45,974 nt of DNA from Bacteroidales bacterium (GTDB lineage Bacteria; Bacteroidota; Bacteroidia; Bacteroidales; WCHB1-69). Made by a program: the position numbers and the translations under genes. The notes below the pieces were generated by a model that saw nothing but the letters and a program-made list of their open reading frames with translations, was not told the DNA's origin and searched no databases. Position 1 is the stretch's first letter, and each line of letters begins with the position of its first letter. The stretch lies in contig JAFTCA010000078.1 in the NCBI GenBank assembly GCA_017454945.1, positions 1 through 45,974 of the forward strand, in the 5' to 3' direction. Positions 1-8,554 of the stretch are shown piece after piece.

Positions 1-18
1 CAATTTTCAGTTTATTCT

Positions 19-26
19 TATATTTG
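19..26 (+). promoter_or_regulatory. Bacteroidota-type -7 promoter element for the first gene
   Basis: TATATTTG matches the Bacteroidota sigma -7 consensus TAnnTTTG and lies 40 bases before the ATG at 66. The -33 region falls at the window edge and cannot be judged. Confidence 0.55.
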
Positions 27-65
27 CAAATCCAAAACGAAATTACAATTTAAAATATAAAGACT

Positions 66-1265
66 ATGGCAAAAGTATTAATCATTGGAGCCGGCGGCGT
101 TGGTTCCGTTGTGGCGCACAAATGCGCATCCGTACCCGAAGTGTTCACCGAAATCATGCTGGCAAGCCGCACCAAAGCGAAATGCGACAAGATTGCCGCT
201 GCCATCGGTGGCAACCGCATCCAAACCGCCCAAGTGGATGCCGACAATGTGCAGGAAACTATCGCTCTGATAGAACAATACAAACCCGACCTGCTCATCA
301 ATGTGGCACTCCCCTACCAGGACCTGCCGCTCATGGACGCCTGTCTGGCCACCCGCACCAACTACATGGACACCGCCAACTACGAGCCCAAAGATGTGGC
401 CAAGTTTGAGTACAAATGGCAATGGGCCTACCAGGATCGCTTCAAAGAAGCTGGCATCCTCGCGCTGTTGGGCTGTGGCTTCGACCCCGGCGTGACCAGT
501 GTATATACCGCCTACGCAGCCAAACACTATTTCGACGAGATACACTATCTTGACATCGTGGACTGCAACGCTGGCGACCATGGCAAGGCTTTCGCCACCA
601 ACTTCAACCCCGAAATCAACATCCGCGAAATAACCCAACGCGGCAAATACTGGGAGAATGGCCAATGGATAGAAATAGACCCGATGTCGATCCACAAACC
701 CGTCAACTATCCCAACATCGGCGACCGCGAGTCGTACCTGCTCTACCATGAGGAGCTGGAATCGCTCGTAAAGAGCTACCCCAGCATCAAGCGCGCCCGC
801 TTCTGGATGACCTTCGGTCAGAAATATATCACCGTGCTGAACGTGCTGCAAGAAGTCGGCCTCACCAGCATCAAGCCCATCAACTACGAAGGCAAGGAAA
901 TCGTGCCTCTGCAGTTCCTCAAGGCCGTGCTACCCGAACCGTCATCACTAGGCGAAGGCTACAAGGGACAAACCTCCATCGGCTGCCAGATTAAAGGTAT
1001 CAAAGACGGCAAAGAGCGCACCTACTATGTATGGAACAACTGCGACCACGCCGCCTGCTACAAGGAAATCGGCGCACAGGCTGTATCCTACACCACCGGC
1101 GTTCCCGCCATGCTGGGCGCCAAGATGATACTGACCGGCAAATGGTCTGGCACCGGCGTCTTCAACATCGAGCAGTTTGACCCAGACCCGTTCATGGCCG
1201 AAATCGGCAAATACGGTCTCCCGTGGAACGAACAAATCGACATGCCTCTGCCTATCGAACAATAG
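66..1265 (+). CDS. Saccharopine dehydrogenase-family protein, probable carboxynorspermidine dehydrogenase
   Basis: This is a 399-residue cytoplasmic NAD(P)-dependent enzyme. The N-terminus carries a Rossmann nucleotide-binding turn, GAGGVGS at residues 8-14 after a hydrophobic beta strand. GCGFDPGVTS at 136-145 is the family hallmark. The length of about 400 residues and overall pattern fit the carboxy(nor)spermidine dehydrogenase branch, which reduces the Schiff base of aspartate semialdehyde and a diamine during spermidine or norspermidine synthesis, rather than true lysine-pathway saccharopine dehydrogenase. The partner decarboxylase is not in the window, so the substrate is inferred from family resemblance. 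The start at 66 is preceded by a good -7 element. The gene ends 11 bases before rimM and probably shares its transcript. Confidence 0.8.
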   Translation: MAKVLIIGAGGVGSVVAHKCASVPEVFTEIMLASRTKAKCDKIAAAIGGNRIQTAQVDADNVQETIALIEQYKPDLLINVALPYQDLPLMDACLATRTNYMDTANYEPKDVAKFEYKWQWAYQDRFKEAGILALLGCGFDPGVTSVYTAYAAKHYFDEIHYLDIVDCNAGDHGKAFATNFNPEINIREITQRGKYWENGQWIEIDPMSIHKPVNYPNIGDRESYLLYHEELESLVKSYPSIKRARFWMTFGQKYITVLNVLQEVGLTSIKPINYEGKEIVPLQFLKAVLPEPSSLGEGYKGQTSIGCQIKGIKDGKERTYYVWNNCDHAACYKEIGAQAVSYTTGVPAMLGAKMILTGKWSGTGVFNIEQFDPDPFMAEIGKYGLPWNEQIDMPLPIEQ

Positions 1266-1276
1266 CATACTATAAT

Positions 1277-1795
1277 ATGGAAGATTTCTTCTACCTCGGA
1301 ACCATCAGCAAGACCTTTGGTTACCAAGGACAGGTGGTCATCTATCTTGACACCGACGAACCGTGGAAATATGCAACCCTCCGCTCGGTATTTATCAACA
1401 TCGGCGGAGAGTTGCTTCCCTATATGATTGAGGACCTTCAGTACCGCGAGGGCAACACCGCCGTCGTCAAGTTTGCCGATGTGGGTGCCGAGGAGTGCCG
1501 CAACCTGCTCAAAGCGGAGCTCTACCTGCCCCTCAGCGAACTGCCCCCACTCACGGGCAACAAGTTCTATTTTCACGAAGTGATCGGCTTTACCGTCATC
1601 GACAAAGAACATGGCAACATTGGCACCTGCAAGGACTTTATCGACATCTCGCACCAGCCCATCATGCAAATCGAGCTGAACGACAAAGAGATACTCGTTC
1701 CCGCCATTGATGAGATCTTCGAGAAGATAGACCGCGAGAACAAGACCATCTATATCAACGCCCCCGACGGCCTGATAGACATATATCTTTCATAA
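1277..1795 (+). CDS. rimM: Ribosome maturation factor RimM
   Basis: The 172-residue protein has the usual RimM length. The N-terminal half is the RimM beta barrel, beginning FYLGTISKTFGYQGQV, where the G-T-I/H-G pattern is characteristic. The C-terminal half, from about residue 95, is a PRC-barrel, including the VPAIDEIFEKID stretch. RimM binds ribosomal protein S19 and helps mature the 16S rRNA 3' domain of the 30S subunit. The ATG at 1277 gives the native N-terminus; an in-frame extension upstream to 1223 would overlap the preceding gene and adds no conserved sequence. The stop codon is immediately followed by the ATG of trmN6, indicating translational coupling. Confidence 0.9.
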   Translation: MEDFFYLGTISKTFGYQGQVVIYLDTDEPWKYATLRSVFINIGGELLPYMIEDLQYREGNTAVVKFADVGAEECRNLLKAELYLPLSELPPLTGNKFYFHEVIGFTVIDKEHGNIGTCKDFIDISHQPIMQIELNDKEILVPAIDEIFEKIDRENKTIYINAPDGLIDIYLS

Positions 1796-2509
1796 ATGTT
1801 TCATTTCAAACATTTTTCATTATACCACGAGCACAGCACGCTCAAGATTGGCACCGACAGCGTCCTGCTGGCGGCGGCTGTACCGTTAAAGCCCGCACAC
1901 CACGTGCTGGACATCGGCTGCGGCTGTGGTATCATCGCCTACAGCTTAGCATGGCGCCTGTCGGCCTTCAAGGAAGAACAGCACATCACCGGCCTCGATA
2001 TCGACGAAGCCTCCATTCTCGAAGCCCGACACAATCTGGAAATCTTTCCCTCCTACCAAGGACAGCATTTCCTGTTCGAGCAATGCAGCGTCCAACAGTG
2101 GGCAGCACACCACCCCGACAGCTACGACCTTATCGTCACCAACCCGCCCTACTTCGGCGACTCGCTCAAGCCCGACCGCGCCGACCGACAGCTGAGCAAG
2201 CATCGCGACAGCACCCTGTCGTTCAGCGACCTGGCAGACATTGTCTGCCAACTATTGTCAGCCGACGGCCGCTTTTTCCTCATCCTGCCACCCGAAGAGA
2301 TGGCGCAATTTCACCGAGAGTTAAACAGCCGTCTTCATCGAAACTTCCTGATGGAAATCACTTCTACGCCAGGCAAGCCTGTCAGCCGCATCGTGGCAGG
2401 CTACAGCCGAAACAAAGAAGAAATGATAAAACAAAGTCTCACCATTCACTCTGCCAACGGAACTTTCAGCGAAGAATACAGAAGGCTTACAAGGGAGTTT
2501 TATTTGTAG
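1796..2509 (+). CDS. trmN6: tRNA1(Val) (adenine(37)-N6)-methyltransferase
   Basis: This 237-residue class I SAM-dependent methyltransferase has motif I, VLDIGCGCGII, at about residues 37-47. The acidic ribose-binding strand is GLDID near 66-70. The catalytic N6-adenine motif NPPYF is at 116-120. Together with the N-terminal FKHFSLYHEHSTLKIGTDS this matches the YfiC/TrmN6 family, which methylates A37 of tRNA-Val. Its ATG abuts the rimM stop, so rimM and trmN6 form one unit of RNA-modification genes. The 3' end is followed at once by a repeat-rich gap. Confidence 0.85.
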   Translation: MFHFKHFSLYHEHSTLKIGTDSVLLAAAVPLKPAHHVLDIGCGCGIIAYSLAWRLSAFKEEQHITGLDIDEASILEARHNLEIFPSYQGQHFLFEQCSVQQWAAHHPDSYDLIVTNPPYFGDSLKPDRADRQLSKHRDSTLSFSDLADIVCQLLSADGRFFLILPPEEMAQFHRELNSRLHRNFLMEITSTPGKPVSRIVAGYSRNKEEMIKQSLTIHSANGTFSEEYRRLTREFYL

Positions 2510-2517
2510 GGTGAACA

Positions 2518-2637
2518 AGGGAGAACAAAGAACAAATTTCAAAATTCAGAATTCAGAATTCAAAGAATAGAGAACACATCTGTCTATTGACTACTCCCTA
2601 TTCCAATTGTGCATTGTGCATCGTGAATTGTGAATTG
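2518..2637. repeat. Intergenic short-unit repeat array
   Basis: The gap between trmN6 and the end of the UvrA-like gene is built largely from 7-bp units. There are two AGAACAA copies near 2521-2536, about three ATTCARA copies at 2541-2564, and four TGMATYG copies at about 2609-2636. The first two families are the reverse complement of the GTTCTYT and GAATTYT units seen at 12758-12824. No gene or convincing terminator is seen here. Confidence 0.7.
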
Positions 2638-4923
2638 TTATGCCTTTGGCAGTGAATCCTGCAGGTACGGGCGTGTCACACTCTTTTCGCATTGTAACAT
2701 CTCTTGGGGCGTGCCAGCAAAGAGCAAATCGCCACCTGCCTCGCCGCCACCTGGCCCTAACTCGATAATATAATCGGCTTCCTTCATCACATCCAGACTG
2801 TGTTCGATAAGAATCATGGTATTGCCGGCATCAGTCATCTTGTGGAACAGGTGCAACAACTTGCGCACATCGTCCAGATGAAGGCCGTCGGTCGGCTCGT
2901 CCAAGATGAAAATCTCACCGCGGCGATGCAGAAAGGATGCCAGCTTGACGCGCTGCAACTCACCACCGCTCAAGGTCGTCATCGCCTGATTGAGATGCAA
3001 ATAGCCCAAACCGACATCGTAAAGTGCTTGCAACTGAGGCGTAAACGACTGGCCTTCAAAAAATTCCAGTGCTTCCTCTACTGACAGGTCCATCACCTCA
3101 GCAATATTTTTGCCTTTATATGTATATTTCAGTGTTTCAGCATTATAGCGTGTTCCATGACAGAGGTCACACACCGTCTCGATGGATTCCATAAATGCCA
3201 TATCGGAAACGATGACACCTTTGCCACCACAAGCGGGGCATGCTCCTTTTGAGTTGAACGAGAACTGCTGCACATTGGCTTTCGGCTCGCCGTGTGCGAC
3301 GCCATCGTGTGCCGTGGCGAAGAGTTTGCGCACCGTATCGGCAATATCCAGATACGTGGCAGGCGTAGAGCGCAGGTTAATGCCAATATTTTTCTGGCCA
3401 ATAAAGATAGTCTCCTTGTCGCAATGGTCTTGGAAATGCTCCATAAGCGAACTTTTGCCCGAGCCGGCCACACCGGCAATCACGGTCATCACACCGGCAG
3501 GAATATCAAGGGTGAGATTTTTCAGGTTATGCAGCGTAGCATTCTCAATATGAAAGTATTGTGACGGTTTGCGCAAAGTGGTTTTGAAGTCGGAATGATG
3601 GCGCAGCATACGACCTGTCACCGTCTCCGAACGCAGCAAGTCGCCATACGAGCCCTGAAACGTTATTTCGCCGCCATGGCTGCCAGCCGCCGGCCCCATG
3701 TCGATTACATGGTCGGCCATGCCGATAATCTCGCGATGATGCTCTACGATGAGGATGGTGTTGCCATGGTCGCGCAACTGCTTGAGCGATGACTTGAGGC
3801 GGGCGATATCCTGCGGATGCAGACCCACCGACGGCTCGTCAAGCACATACACCATGTCGGTCAGCGCCGAGTTGATGTACTTGGCAATCTTGATACGCTG
3901 AGCCTCGCCACCCGACAACGTGCCCGTACCGCGACTGAGCGACAAGTAGCCCAATCCGATATTTATCAGAGCCTGAATGCGTTTCGTCAGTTCGCGCTGA
4001 ATATCGACAGCCAGCGGGTCGTCGATGGCGGCAATGAATTGCAACAAGTCGGAAATGGGCATGTCGCCCACCTCGGCGATATTTTTACCCTGAATGCGAC
4101 AAGAACGGATCTTCTCGTTCAGGCGGGTGCCATGGCAGTCGGGGCACGTACCCATCGTCAGCATCGGATTGAGCACGGCGGCATGCAGCAAGCCCTCCTC
4201 CGAATTGATGATGCTGCGGTACATTCGCGGTATCAAGCCCTCGTACTTGGCAGTCTTGGGCCAGTTGGACGGCGGATTCTTCAGCTTTATCTGCGGTGAG
4301 TTCAGAAAGAGATCCAACTCCTCGGGCGAGTAGTCCTTGATTTTCTTATCCAGGTCGAACAAACCGCTATGTGCGTAGCGAATCCAGCGCCACCCCCCTT
4401 TGCCGAAGGCGATATAGTGGATGGTGTCCTCATCGTTCAGCGACTTGTCGAAATCGACCAGCTTGTGGATGTCCAATTCGCGAATCTCGCCCAGGCCGGC
4501 ACAGCGTGGACAGCTGCCTGCCGGATGGTTAAACGAAAACGAGTCGGAATAGCCCACAAACGGCTTGCCCACGCGCGAGAAGAGCAAGCGCAACAAAGCT
4601 TGGATATCGGTATAGGTACCCACCGTAGAACGGCTGTTAGAGGCGGGCTTCTTCTGGTCGATGACTATCGACACTGGCATATTCTCAATCTGCTCCACCT
4701 TCGGACGACCATACTTGGGCAAATACTGCTGCACAAAAGCAGGGAAAGTCTCGTTCAGCTCGCGGCGACTTTCAGCGGCGATGGTGTCCAAGCAGAGCGA
4801 ACTCTTCCCCGAGCCCGACACACCCGTAAAGACAACTATCTGTTTTTTAGGTATTTCCAAGGAAATATCTTTCAAGTTGTTTTCGGTAGCATGACGTATG
4901 ATGATAGGCGAAAGTTCGTTCAT
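2638..4923 (-). CDS. UvrA-like ABC ATPase lacking the UvrB-binding domain
   Basis: This 761-residue protein has two UvrA-type ABC modules. The first has Walker A GVSGSGKSS at 34-42, zinc-site cysteines in CPRCAG and CPDCHG, and signature LSGGEAQRIK. The second has Walker A GVAGSGKSS, cysteines in CPACGG and CDLCHG, and signature LSGGELQRVK. Canonical UvrA is about 940 residues. Here RVGKPFVGYSDSFSFN joins directly to the first zinc module, so the UvrB-binding insertion is absent, as in UvrA2-type paralogues linked to drug or DNA-damage tolerance. It is unlikely to replace UvrA in excision repair. The ATG at 4923 is preferred over an upstream in-frame start because homology begins at NELSPIIIR and a -7 promoter element lies in between. 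Confidence 0.85.
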   Translation of the reverse strand: MNELSPIIIRHATENNLKDISLEIPKKQIVVFTGVSGSGKSSLCLDTIAAESRRELNETFPAFVQQYLPKYGRPKVEQIENMPVSIVIDQKKPASNSRSTVGTYTDIQALLRLLFSRVGKPFVGYSDSFSFNHPAGSCPRCAGLGEIRELDIHKLVDFDKSLNDEDTIHYIAFGKGGWRWIRYAHSGLFDLDKKIKDYSPEELDLFLNSPQIKLKNPPSNWPKTAKYEGLIPRMYRSIINSEEGLLHAAVLNPMLTMGTCPDCHGTRLNEKIRSCRIQGKNIAEVGDMPISDLLQFIAAIDDPLAVDIQRELTKRIQALINIGLGYLSLSRGTGTLSGGEAQRIKIAKYINSALTDMVYVLDEPSVGLHPQDIARLKSSLKQLRDHGNTILIVEHHREIIGMADHVIDMGPAAGSHGGEITFQGSYGDLLRSETVTGRMLRHHSDFKTTLRKPSQYFHIENATLHNLKNLTLDIPAGVMTVIAGVAGSGKSSLMEHFQDHCDKETIFIGQKNIGINLRSTPATYLDIADTVRKLFATAHDGVAHGEPKANVQQFSFNSKGACPACGGKGVIVSDMAFMESIETVCDLCHGTRYNAETLKYTYKGKNIAEVMDLSVEEALEFFEGQSFTPQLQALYDVGLGYLHLNQAMTTLSGGELQRVKLASFLHRRGEIFILDEPTDGLHLDDVRKLLHLFHKMTDAGNTMILIEHSLDVMKEADYIIELGPGGGEAGGDLLFAGTPQEMLQCEKSVTRPYLQDSLPKA

Positions 4924-4944
4924 GGGCTCGCATTTTTGAAAGCG

Positions 4945-4952
4945 CAAAAATA
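4945..4952 (-). promoter_or_regulatory. -7 promoter element for the UvrA-like gene
   Basis: On the minus strand this reads TATTTTTG, matching TAnnTTTG, 22 bases before the chosen ATG at 4923. It supports that start over the longer reading frame. Confidence 0.5.
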
Positions 4953-5024
4953 CGATATTTCCTGTTTTTTGAGCCACATCAAGTTAAGTGCTCAGGAAGA
5001 TCCCATTTCTAACGAATAAATATG

Positions 5025-5032
5025 TAAATTTG
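5025..5032 (+). promoter_or_regulatory. -7 promoter element for the exported protein gene
   Basis: TAAATTTG matches TAnnTTTG and ends 34 bases before the ATG at 5067. Confidence 0.5.
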
Positions 5033-5066
5033 CAGCCTATAAATATTTGGTATAACTTTATCATCT

Positions 5067-5618
5067 ATGAAAAAAGGAATCCTGACTATCATATTATTCT
5101 GTTTTGCAGCACTTTGTTTGGCGCAAACGCAACCTATGCGCTTTATGGGCATCAATATGAACAGCACCATCACCACTTTCATGTCTAAATTGAAAGGCAA
5201 AGGGTTTGTTGAAGACCCGCAGCACAGCAAGCCCAACATGGTGGTGATGAAGGGTATGTTTGCCGGCGAGCGTGTCAAACTGGAGGTTCACTCCGCCGCC
5301 AAAACGCACATGGTTTCCACTGTCAATGTACTCTTCAACTTAGGTACGCAGTTCACATACGCAGATGTACAAGAGCGACTTACCAGCAAATACGGCAAGA
5401 TGGTCAGAGAGGTGAACAAGATCAAGGATGAGCCCGTGTTCATCAAATACACCACCGACTATTCGTTATGGCACCTAAATGTGGACACGCTGACTAACGA
5501 ACACAACGCCATCATCCTCTCCAAATGCGGTTACCAGAGCAACTCGCCGCTCACCATCTCCTACCGCGATGGCAAGAACTCAAAAGTGGAGAATAACGAA
5601 ATAAATTCGGATTTTTAA
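5067..5618 (+). CDS. Exported protein of unknown function
   Basis: The 183-residue product starts with a clear signal peptide: KK, then a hydrophobic stretch of about 13 residues, then a cleavage-like LCLAQ near residue 20. There is no lipobox cysteine, so a soluble periplasmic protein is likely. The mature part is alpha/beta-looking with no motif I recognise. Its sequence MGINMNSTITTFMSKLKGKGF resembles small Bacteroidales periplasmic proteins without assigned function. It has its own -7 element upstream and a strong hairpin terminator downstream, so it is probably monocistronic. No function is proposed. Confidence 0.75.
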   Translation: MKKGILTIILFCFAALCLAQTQPMRFMGINMNSTITTFMSKLKGKGFVEDPQHSKPNMVVMKGMFAGERVKLEVHSAAKTHMVSTVNVLFNLGTQFTYADVQERLTSKYGKMVREVNKIKDEPVFIKYTTDYSLWHLNVDTLTNEHNAIILSKCGYQSNSPLTISYRDGKNSKVENNEINSDF

Positions 5619-5641
5619 CCCTCTAAAACACAACAAAAGGA

Positions 5642-5673
5642 AAAAGGCTTGCGTTTGCAAGCCTTTTGTTTTT
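5642..5673. terminator. Bidirectional intrinsic terminator
   Basis: An 11-bp perfect stem (5642-5652 with 5657-5667, loop GTTT) is flanked by A-runs on the left and T-runs on the right. It can therefore end the plus-strand exported-protein gene and also the minus-strand tRNA-Gln transcript. Confidence 0.85.
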
Positions 5674-5674
5674 G

Positions 5675-5745
5675 TTGCCCCGATAGGACTCGAACCCATA
5701 CAAACAGAACCAGAATCTGCTGTGCTACCATTACACCACAGGGCA
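5675..5745 (-). tRNA. tRNA-Gln (anticodon CTG)
   Basis: On the minus strand the 71-nt sequence folds as a cloverleaf. The acceptor TGCCCTG pairs with CGGGGCA, with one G-T pair. The D-arm contains GGTGTAATGGTAGCAC, and the anticodon stem GCAGA/TCTGT encloses the loop TTCTGGT with CTG at positions 34-36. The T-arm has GGGTTCGAGTCC. The discriminator base is A and CCA is not encoded. CTG reads CAG glutamine codons. Confidence 0.93.
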
Positions 5746-5772
5746 GTGGGTTGGTGTCTCAAAAAGACGCGG

Positions 5773-5780
5773 CAAAAATA
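5773..5780 (-). promoter_or_regulatory. -7 promoter element for tRNA-Gln
   Basis: Minus-strand TATTTTTG lies about 27 bases upstream of the mature tRNA 5' end, a sensible distance for a short leader. Confidence 0.5.
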
Positions 5781-5844
5781 CAAAAAAATCATACATACAA
5801 CACGCCTCGCATTTTTTTTTCAAAATTATTCGGATAAAATCCCG

Positions 5845-5852
5845 TATTTTTG
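5845..5852 (+). promoter_or_regulatory. -7 promoter element for the HsdR-N protein/permease unit
   Basis: TATTTTTG matches TAnnTTTG and ends 31 bases before the ATG at 5884. Confidence 0.5.
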
Positions 5853-5883
5853 CGCTCAAGTTCCATCAAGCAAAGTTTCCAAG

Positions 5884-6291
5884 ATGATCAAACAACGTGT
5901 AAATGCTGGAAAGACAGAACTTTTCGACCCTGTGCGCAAGAAATGGCTTCTTTGCACGGAAGAGGAAAAAGTGCGCCAGTGTTTTCTTATGTACCTGATG
6001 GAAGAGAAAAAAATCCCGCTCTCGCATTTGTCGGTTGAGCGCGAAATAGAAGTCAACGGGCTCTCCAAGCGATACGACATCGTAGTCTTTGACGCACAAG
6101 GTCACCCTCACATGACCATTGAGTGCAAAGCACCTTCGGTAAAGCTGACGCAGGAGGTCATTGAGCAGGCAGGTCGCTACAATATGACGCTACGGGCCCC
6201 CATCATCGGCATCACCAACGGTCAAGAGAACTATTTTTTCCACATCGACTTTGAGACGGAAGCCATCACTTTTATAGACGATTTACCATGA
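5884..6291 (+). CDS. HsdR N-terminal-domain protein (PD-(D/E)XK nuclease fold)
   Basis: This 135-residue stand-alone protein resembles the N-terminal domain of type I restriction HsdR subunits (HSDR_N_2 type). The nuclease-fold core is visible: RYDIVVFD supplies the acidic residue, and TIECKAP supplies the E-x-K pair, followed by the helix EVIEQAGRYN. No helicase or specificity genes are nearby, so it is not part of a restriction system here; such single-domain proteins are common in Bacteroidota and have no settled role. The ATG at 5884 follows a -7 element; a longer in-frame start at 5722 would run through the tRNA and is rejected. The stop overlaps the next gene by 4 bases. Confidence 0.75.
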   Translation: MIKQRVNAGKTELFDPVRKKWLLCTEEEKVRQCFLMYLMEEKKIPLSHLSVEREIEVNGLSKRYDIVVFDAQGHPHMTIECKAPSVKLTQEVIEQAGRYNMTLRAPIIGITNGQENYFFHIDFETEAITFIDDLP

Positions 6292-7415
6292 TGAAGGAGA
6301 AACTGAAAGGTCTGTTTCACAGGCAACCCAAACAATATAAAGCCATCTCTTTGAGCGAGATTACTTGGCAGAAGTTCAAGCGCGAGAAGATGGGCATGAT
6401 TTCGTTGGCTTTCATCATACTGGTGGCTATCGTAGCCTTGTTGGGCTACCTCATCACACCAGACCAGACTCCCTATTGCAATGCACAACATCTCGAAATA
6501 GCACTTCGCAAACCGGGATTCAAGGTTCAGATGCTCTATGAAAAACAGCCCCAGAACATTGAGAAACGCGGTCCGCTGCAAAAGATGCTCTTCGGCCAGC
6601 CGGCACAGTACCGCACCATCCCCATCGACAGCTACAAGGTGACGGGCGACACGATGACAGTGGTGCTGTTTGAACAAGACGCTGCCATGGGAACCGAAAA
6701 ATTCGCCCTGAGCAAACTGCGCCCCGACCAGCCTGTGGCAACGCAGAAGTTCCTCTTGGGCACCGACCGCTACGGCCGCGATGTGCTGAGCCAACTGATG
6801 ATGGGCAGCCGCATCAGCTTGGCCGTCGGCTTCATTTCGGTCTTCATCGCCCTAATTATCGGCATTCTCGTCGGCGCTACCGCTGGCTACTTCCGCGGCT
6901 GGATTGACGATGTGCTGATGTGGTTCATCAACGTGGTATGGTCCATCCCTACCCTGCTGCTGGTCATTGCCATCAGCTTCGCATTGGGCAAGGGATTCTG
7001 GCAGATTTTCATCGCCATCGGCCTGACCATGTGGGTGGATGTGGCACGTGTAGTGCGCGGGCAGGTCATCAGTCTGCGCGAGCAAGAGTTTGTTGAAGCG
7101 GGCAAGGCATTGGGATACAACAGTTTCCACATCATCCTCAAGCACATTCTGCCCAATGTGGTAGGCACGCTGATTGTCATCGCCGCCTCCAACTTCTCGT
7201 CGGCCATCATGCTTGAAGCGGGCTTGAGTTTCTTGGGCTTAGGCGTGCAACCTCCCACTCCTTCATGGGGCATCATGCTGAAAGAAAATTACGCCTATAT
7301 CGTCCTCGACAAAGCCTATCTGGCCATTGTGCCCGGCATCGCCATCATGCTGCTCGTGCTGGCGTTTATGCTCATCGGCAGCGCACTGAGAAATGCGATG
7401 GACGTGAAAAATTGA
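6288..7415 (+). CDS. Oligopeptide/dipeptide-type ABC transporter permease (OppC/DppC family)
   Basis: The 375-residue inner-membrane protein begins with an OppC_N-like segment and a first membrane helix at about 37-56. A roughly 95-residue extracytoplasmic insertion follows, typical of Bacteroidota members. The conserved LGTDRYGRDVLSQ leads into the binding-protein-dependent transport domain with about five helices. The EAA loop EAGKALGYNSFHIILKHILPN contacts the ATPase, and the family signature LEAGLSFLGLGVQPPTPSWG is near the C-terminus. Its partner permease, ATPases and binding protein are not in the window. It overlaps the HsdR-N gene, so both are probably co-transcribed. ATG codons at 6288 and 6291 are both possible starts. 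Confidence 0.85.
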   Translation: MMKEKLKGLFHRQPKQYKAISLSEITWQKFKREKMGMISLAFIILVAIVALLGYLITPDQTPYCNAQHLEIALRKPGFKVQMLYEKQPQNIEKRGPLQKMLFGQPAQYRTIPIDSYKVTGDTMTVVLFEQDAAMGTEKFALSKLRPDQPVATQKFLLGTDRYGRDVLSQLMMGSRISLAVGFISVFIALIIGILVGATAGYFRGWIDDVLMWFINVVWSIPTLLLVIAISFALGKGFWQIFIAIGLTMWVDVARVVRGQVISLREQEFVEAGKALGYNSFHIILKHILPNVVGTLIVIAASNFSSAIMLEAGLSFLGLGVQPPTPSWGIMLKENYAYIVLDKAYLAIVPGIAIMLLVLAFMLIGSALRNAMDVKN

Positions 7416-7457
7416 AAATCGCAGGGACGCATTCAATGTGTCCCATACATCCCCAAT

Positions 7458-7490
7458 AAAAAAACGCGGTGGTTAGCACCGCGTTTTTTT
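7458..7490. terminator. Bidirectional intrinsic terminator
   Basis: The GC-rich stem ACGCGGTG/CACCGCGT is flanked by an A-run and a T-run. It sits between the convergent permease and ompH genes and can serve both strands. Confidence 0.85.
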
Positions 7491-7996
7491 TATTTGATTC
7501 CTAATTTCGCCTTGACCTTGGCGGTGATATCATCGCCAGCATCGTAATAGGTTAATGTGGAAGAGTCGAAAATATAGGCATAGCCGCCAGCTTTGGCCAC
7601 CTCAGCGATGGCAGCGAGCAATTTGTCTTGGAAAGGTTGCAGCATCTCAACCTGCTTGGTTTGCAGTTCGGTTTCCATATTCTGGGCAAATTCCTGAATA
7701 CGGACATACATGGCCTTCAGCTCATCTTCCTTGACACGCAGAACAGCAGGCGACATAGTGGCTGCCGAGTTCTGCAGGTCTTGATACTTGGTTTGAAACT
7801 CTTTCTGCATCTCCTCGCCCGTACTCTGCAGTTCACTCTGCAAAGCGTATAATTTCTTCTGTACGGTATCCATGCCTGGCATAGCTTTAAAAACCTCGCT
7901 ACGATCCAGATGGCCGAATTTGGCCTTGTTTTGCGCCATACCCACCACGGGGACAAGCAGGAAAGCAATCAACAACAATGACAATATTCTTTTCAT
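7490..7996 (-). CDS. OmpH/Skp-family periplasmic chaperone (third copy)
   Basis: The 168-residue protein has a signal peptide ending near GMAQ at residue 21. A long central region of charged heptad-like helices, about residues 40-120, corresponds to the tentacles of Skp. The C-terminal YAYIFDSSTLTYYDAGDDIT is a conserved OmpH-family strand region. Skp/OmpH proteins are trimeric periplasmic chaperones that hold unfolded outer-membrane proteins on their way to BamA. It is the last of three adjacent paralogues downstream of bamA and lies 24 bases from its neighbour, so all three are likely one transcript. Confidence 0.85.
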   Translation of the reverse strand: MKRILSLLLIAFLLVPVVGMAQNKAKFGHLDRSEVFKAMPGMDTVQKKLYALQSELQSTGEEMQKEFQTKYQDLQNSAATMSPAVLRVKEDELKAMYVRIQEFAQNMETELQTKQVEMLQPFQDKLLAAIAEVAKAGGYAYIFDSSTLTYYDAGDDITAKVKAKLGIK

Positions 7997-8020
7997 AGAG
8001 ATTCTCTTTTAAAGTACTGA

Positions 8021-8518
8021 TTACTTAAGACCCAATTTCTTCTTTACCAGTGGAGTGACATCATCACCACCGTCATAATAAAGGAGAATCTGCGTGTCGA
8101 AAATATAGGTGTACTGGTGTTCCTTGGCCACCGCATTGATGGCGTTCTGGATCTTTTCCTGGAAAGGCTTAGCAAGCTCTATCTGTTTTTCCTCCATATC
8201 TTCCTGCACACTGTACTGGAATTCCTGAATGCGGTTCTGCATTTCAACAAGTTCTTGTTCGCGAATCTTGCGTACGGAAGAAGACATCGTACCGGCCTCC
8301 TTGTCGAATTTATCTTTCTTAGTGGTAAATTCAGTTACCATGTTTTCATAAATTGTTTCCAGCTCTTTCTGGAACTCAGCCATCTTTATCTGCAGTGAAT
8401 CCACACCTGGCATAGCTTTAAGCACTTCTCCTGAATTGACATGGCCATATTTCTGAGCATTGGCAGAAAGACCAAACAGACAGCAAATCACTGCGATAAG
8501 TAAGAATTGTTTTTTCAT
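8021..8518 (-). CDS. OmpH/Skp-family periplasmic chaperone (second copy)
   Basis: The 165-residue product has a signal peptide cleaved near ANAQ at residue 22, then KYGHVNSGEVLKAMPGVDSLQ. The last is nearly the same as GHLDRSEVFKAMPGMDTVQ of the third copy, so the two are recent paralogues. A central coiled, charged helical region follows, then the C-terminal YTYIFDTQILLYYDGGDDVT. The expected role is an outer-membrane protein chaperone. It ends with LGLK, like the LGIK of copy three, pointing to tandem duplication. Confidence 0.85.
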   Translation of the reverse strand: MKKQFLLIAVICCLFGLSANAQKYGHVNSGEVLKAMPGVDSLQIKMAEFQKELETIYENMVTEFTTKKDKFDKEAGTMSSSVRKIREQELVEMQNRIQEFQYSVQEDMEEKQIELAKPFQEKIQNAINAVAKEHQYTYIFDTQILLYYDGGDDVTPLVKKKLGLK

Positions 8519-8554
8519 CAGATAAAATTATTTAAAGAATTAATAGTCACTAAA

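Noticed and set aside
4369..5019. 216-residue plus-strand frame opposite the UvrA-like gene
   Set aside because: Its residues are the antisense shadow of a well-conserved UvrA reading frame and show no motif.
5884..6291. Type I restriction system
   Set aside because: Only an HsdR N-terminal-like domain is present; no helicase, HsdM or HsdS gene is nearby.
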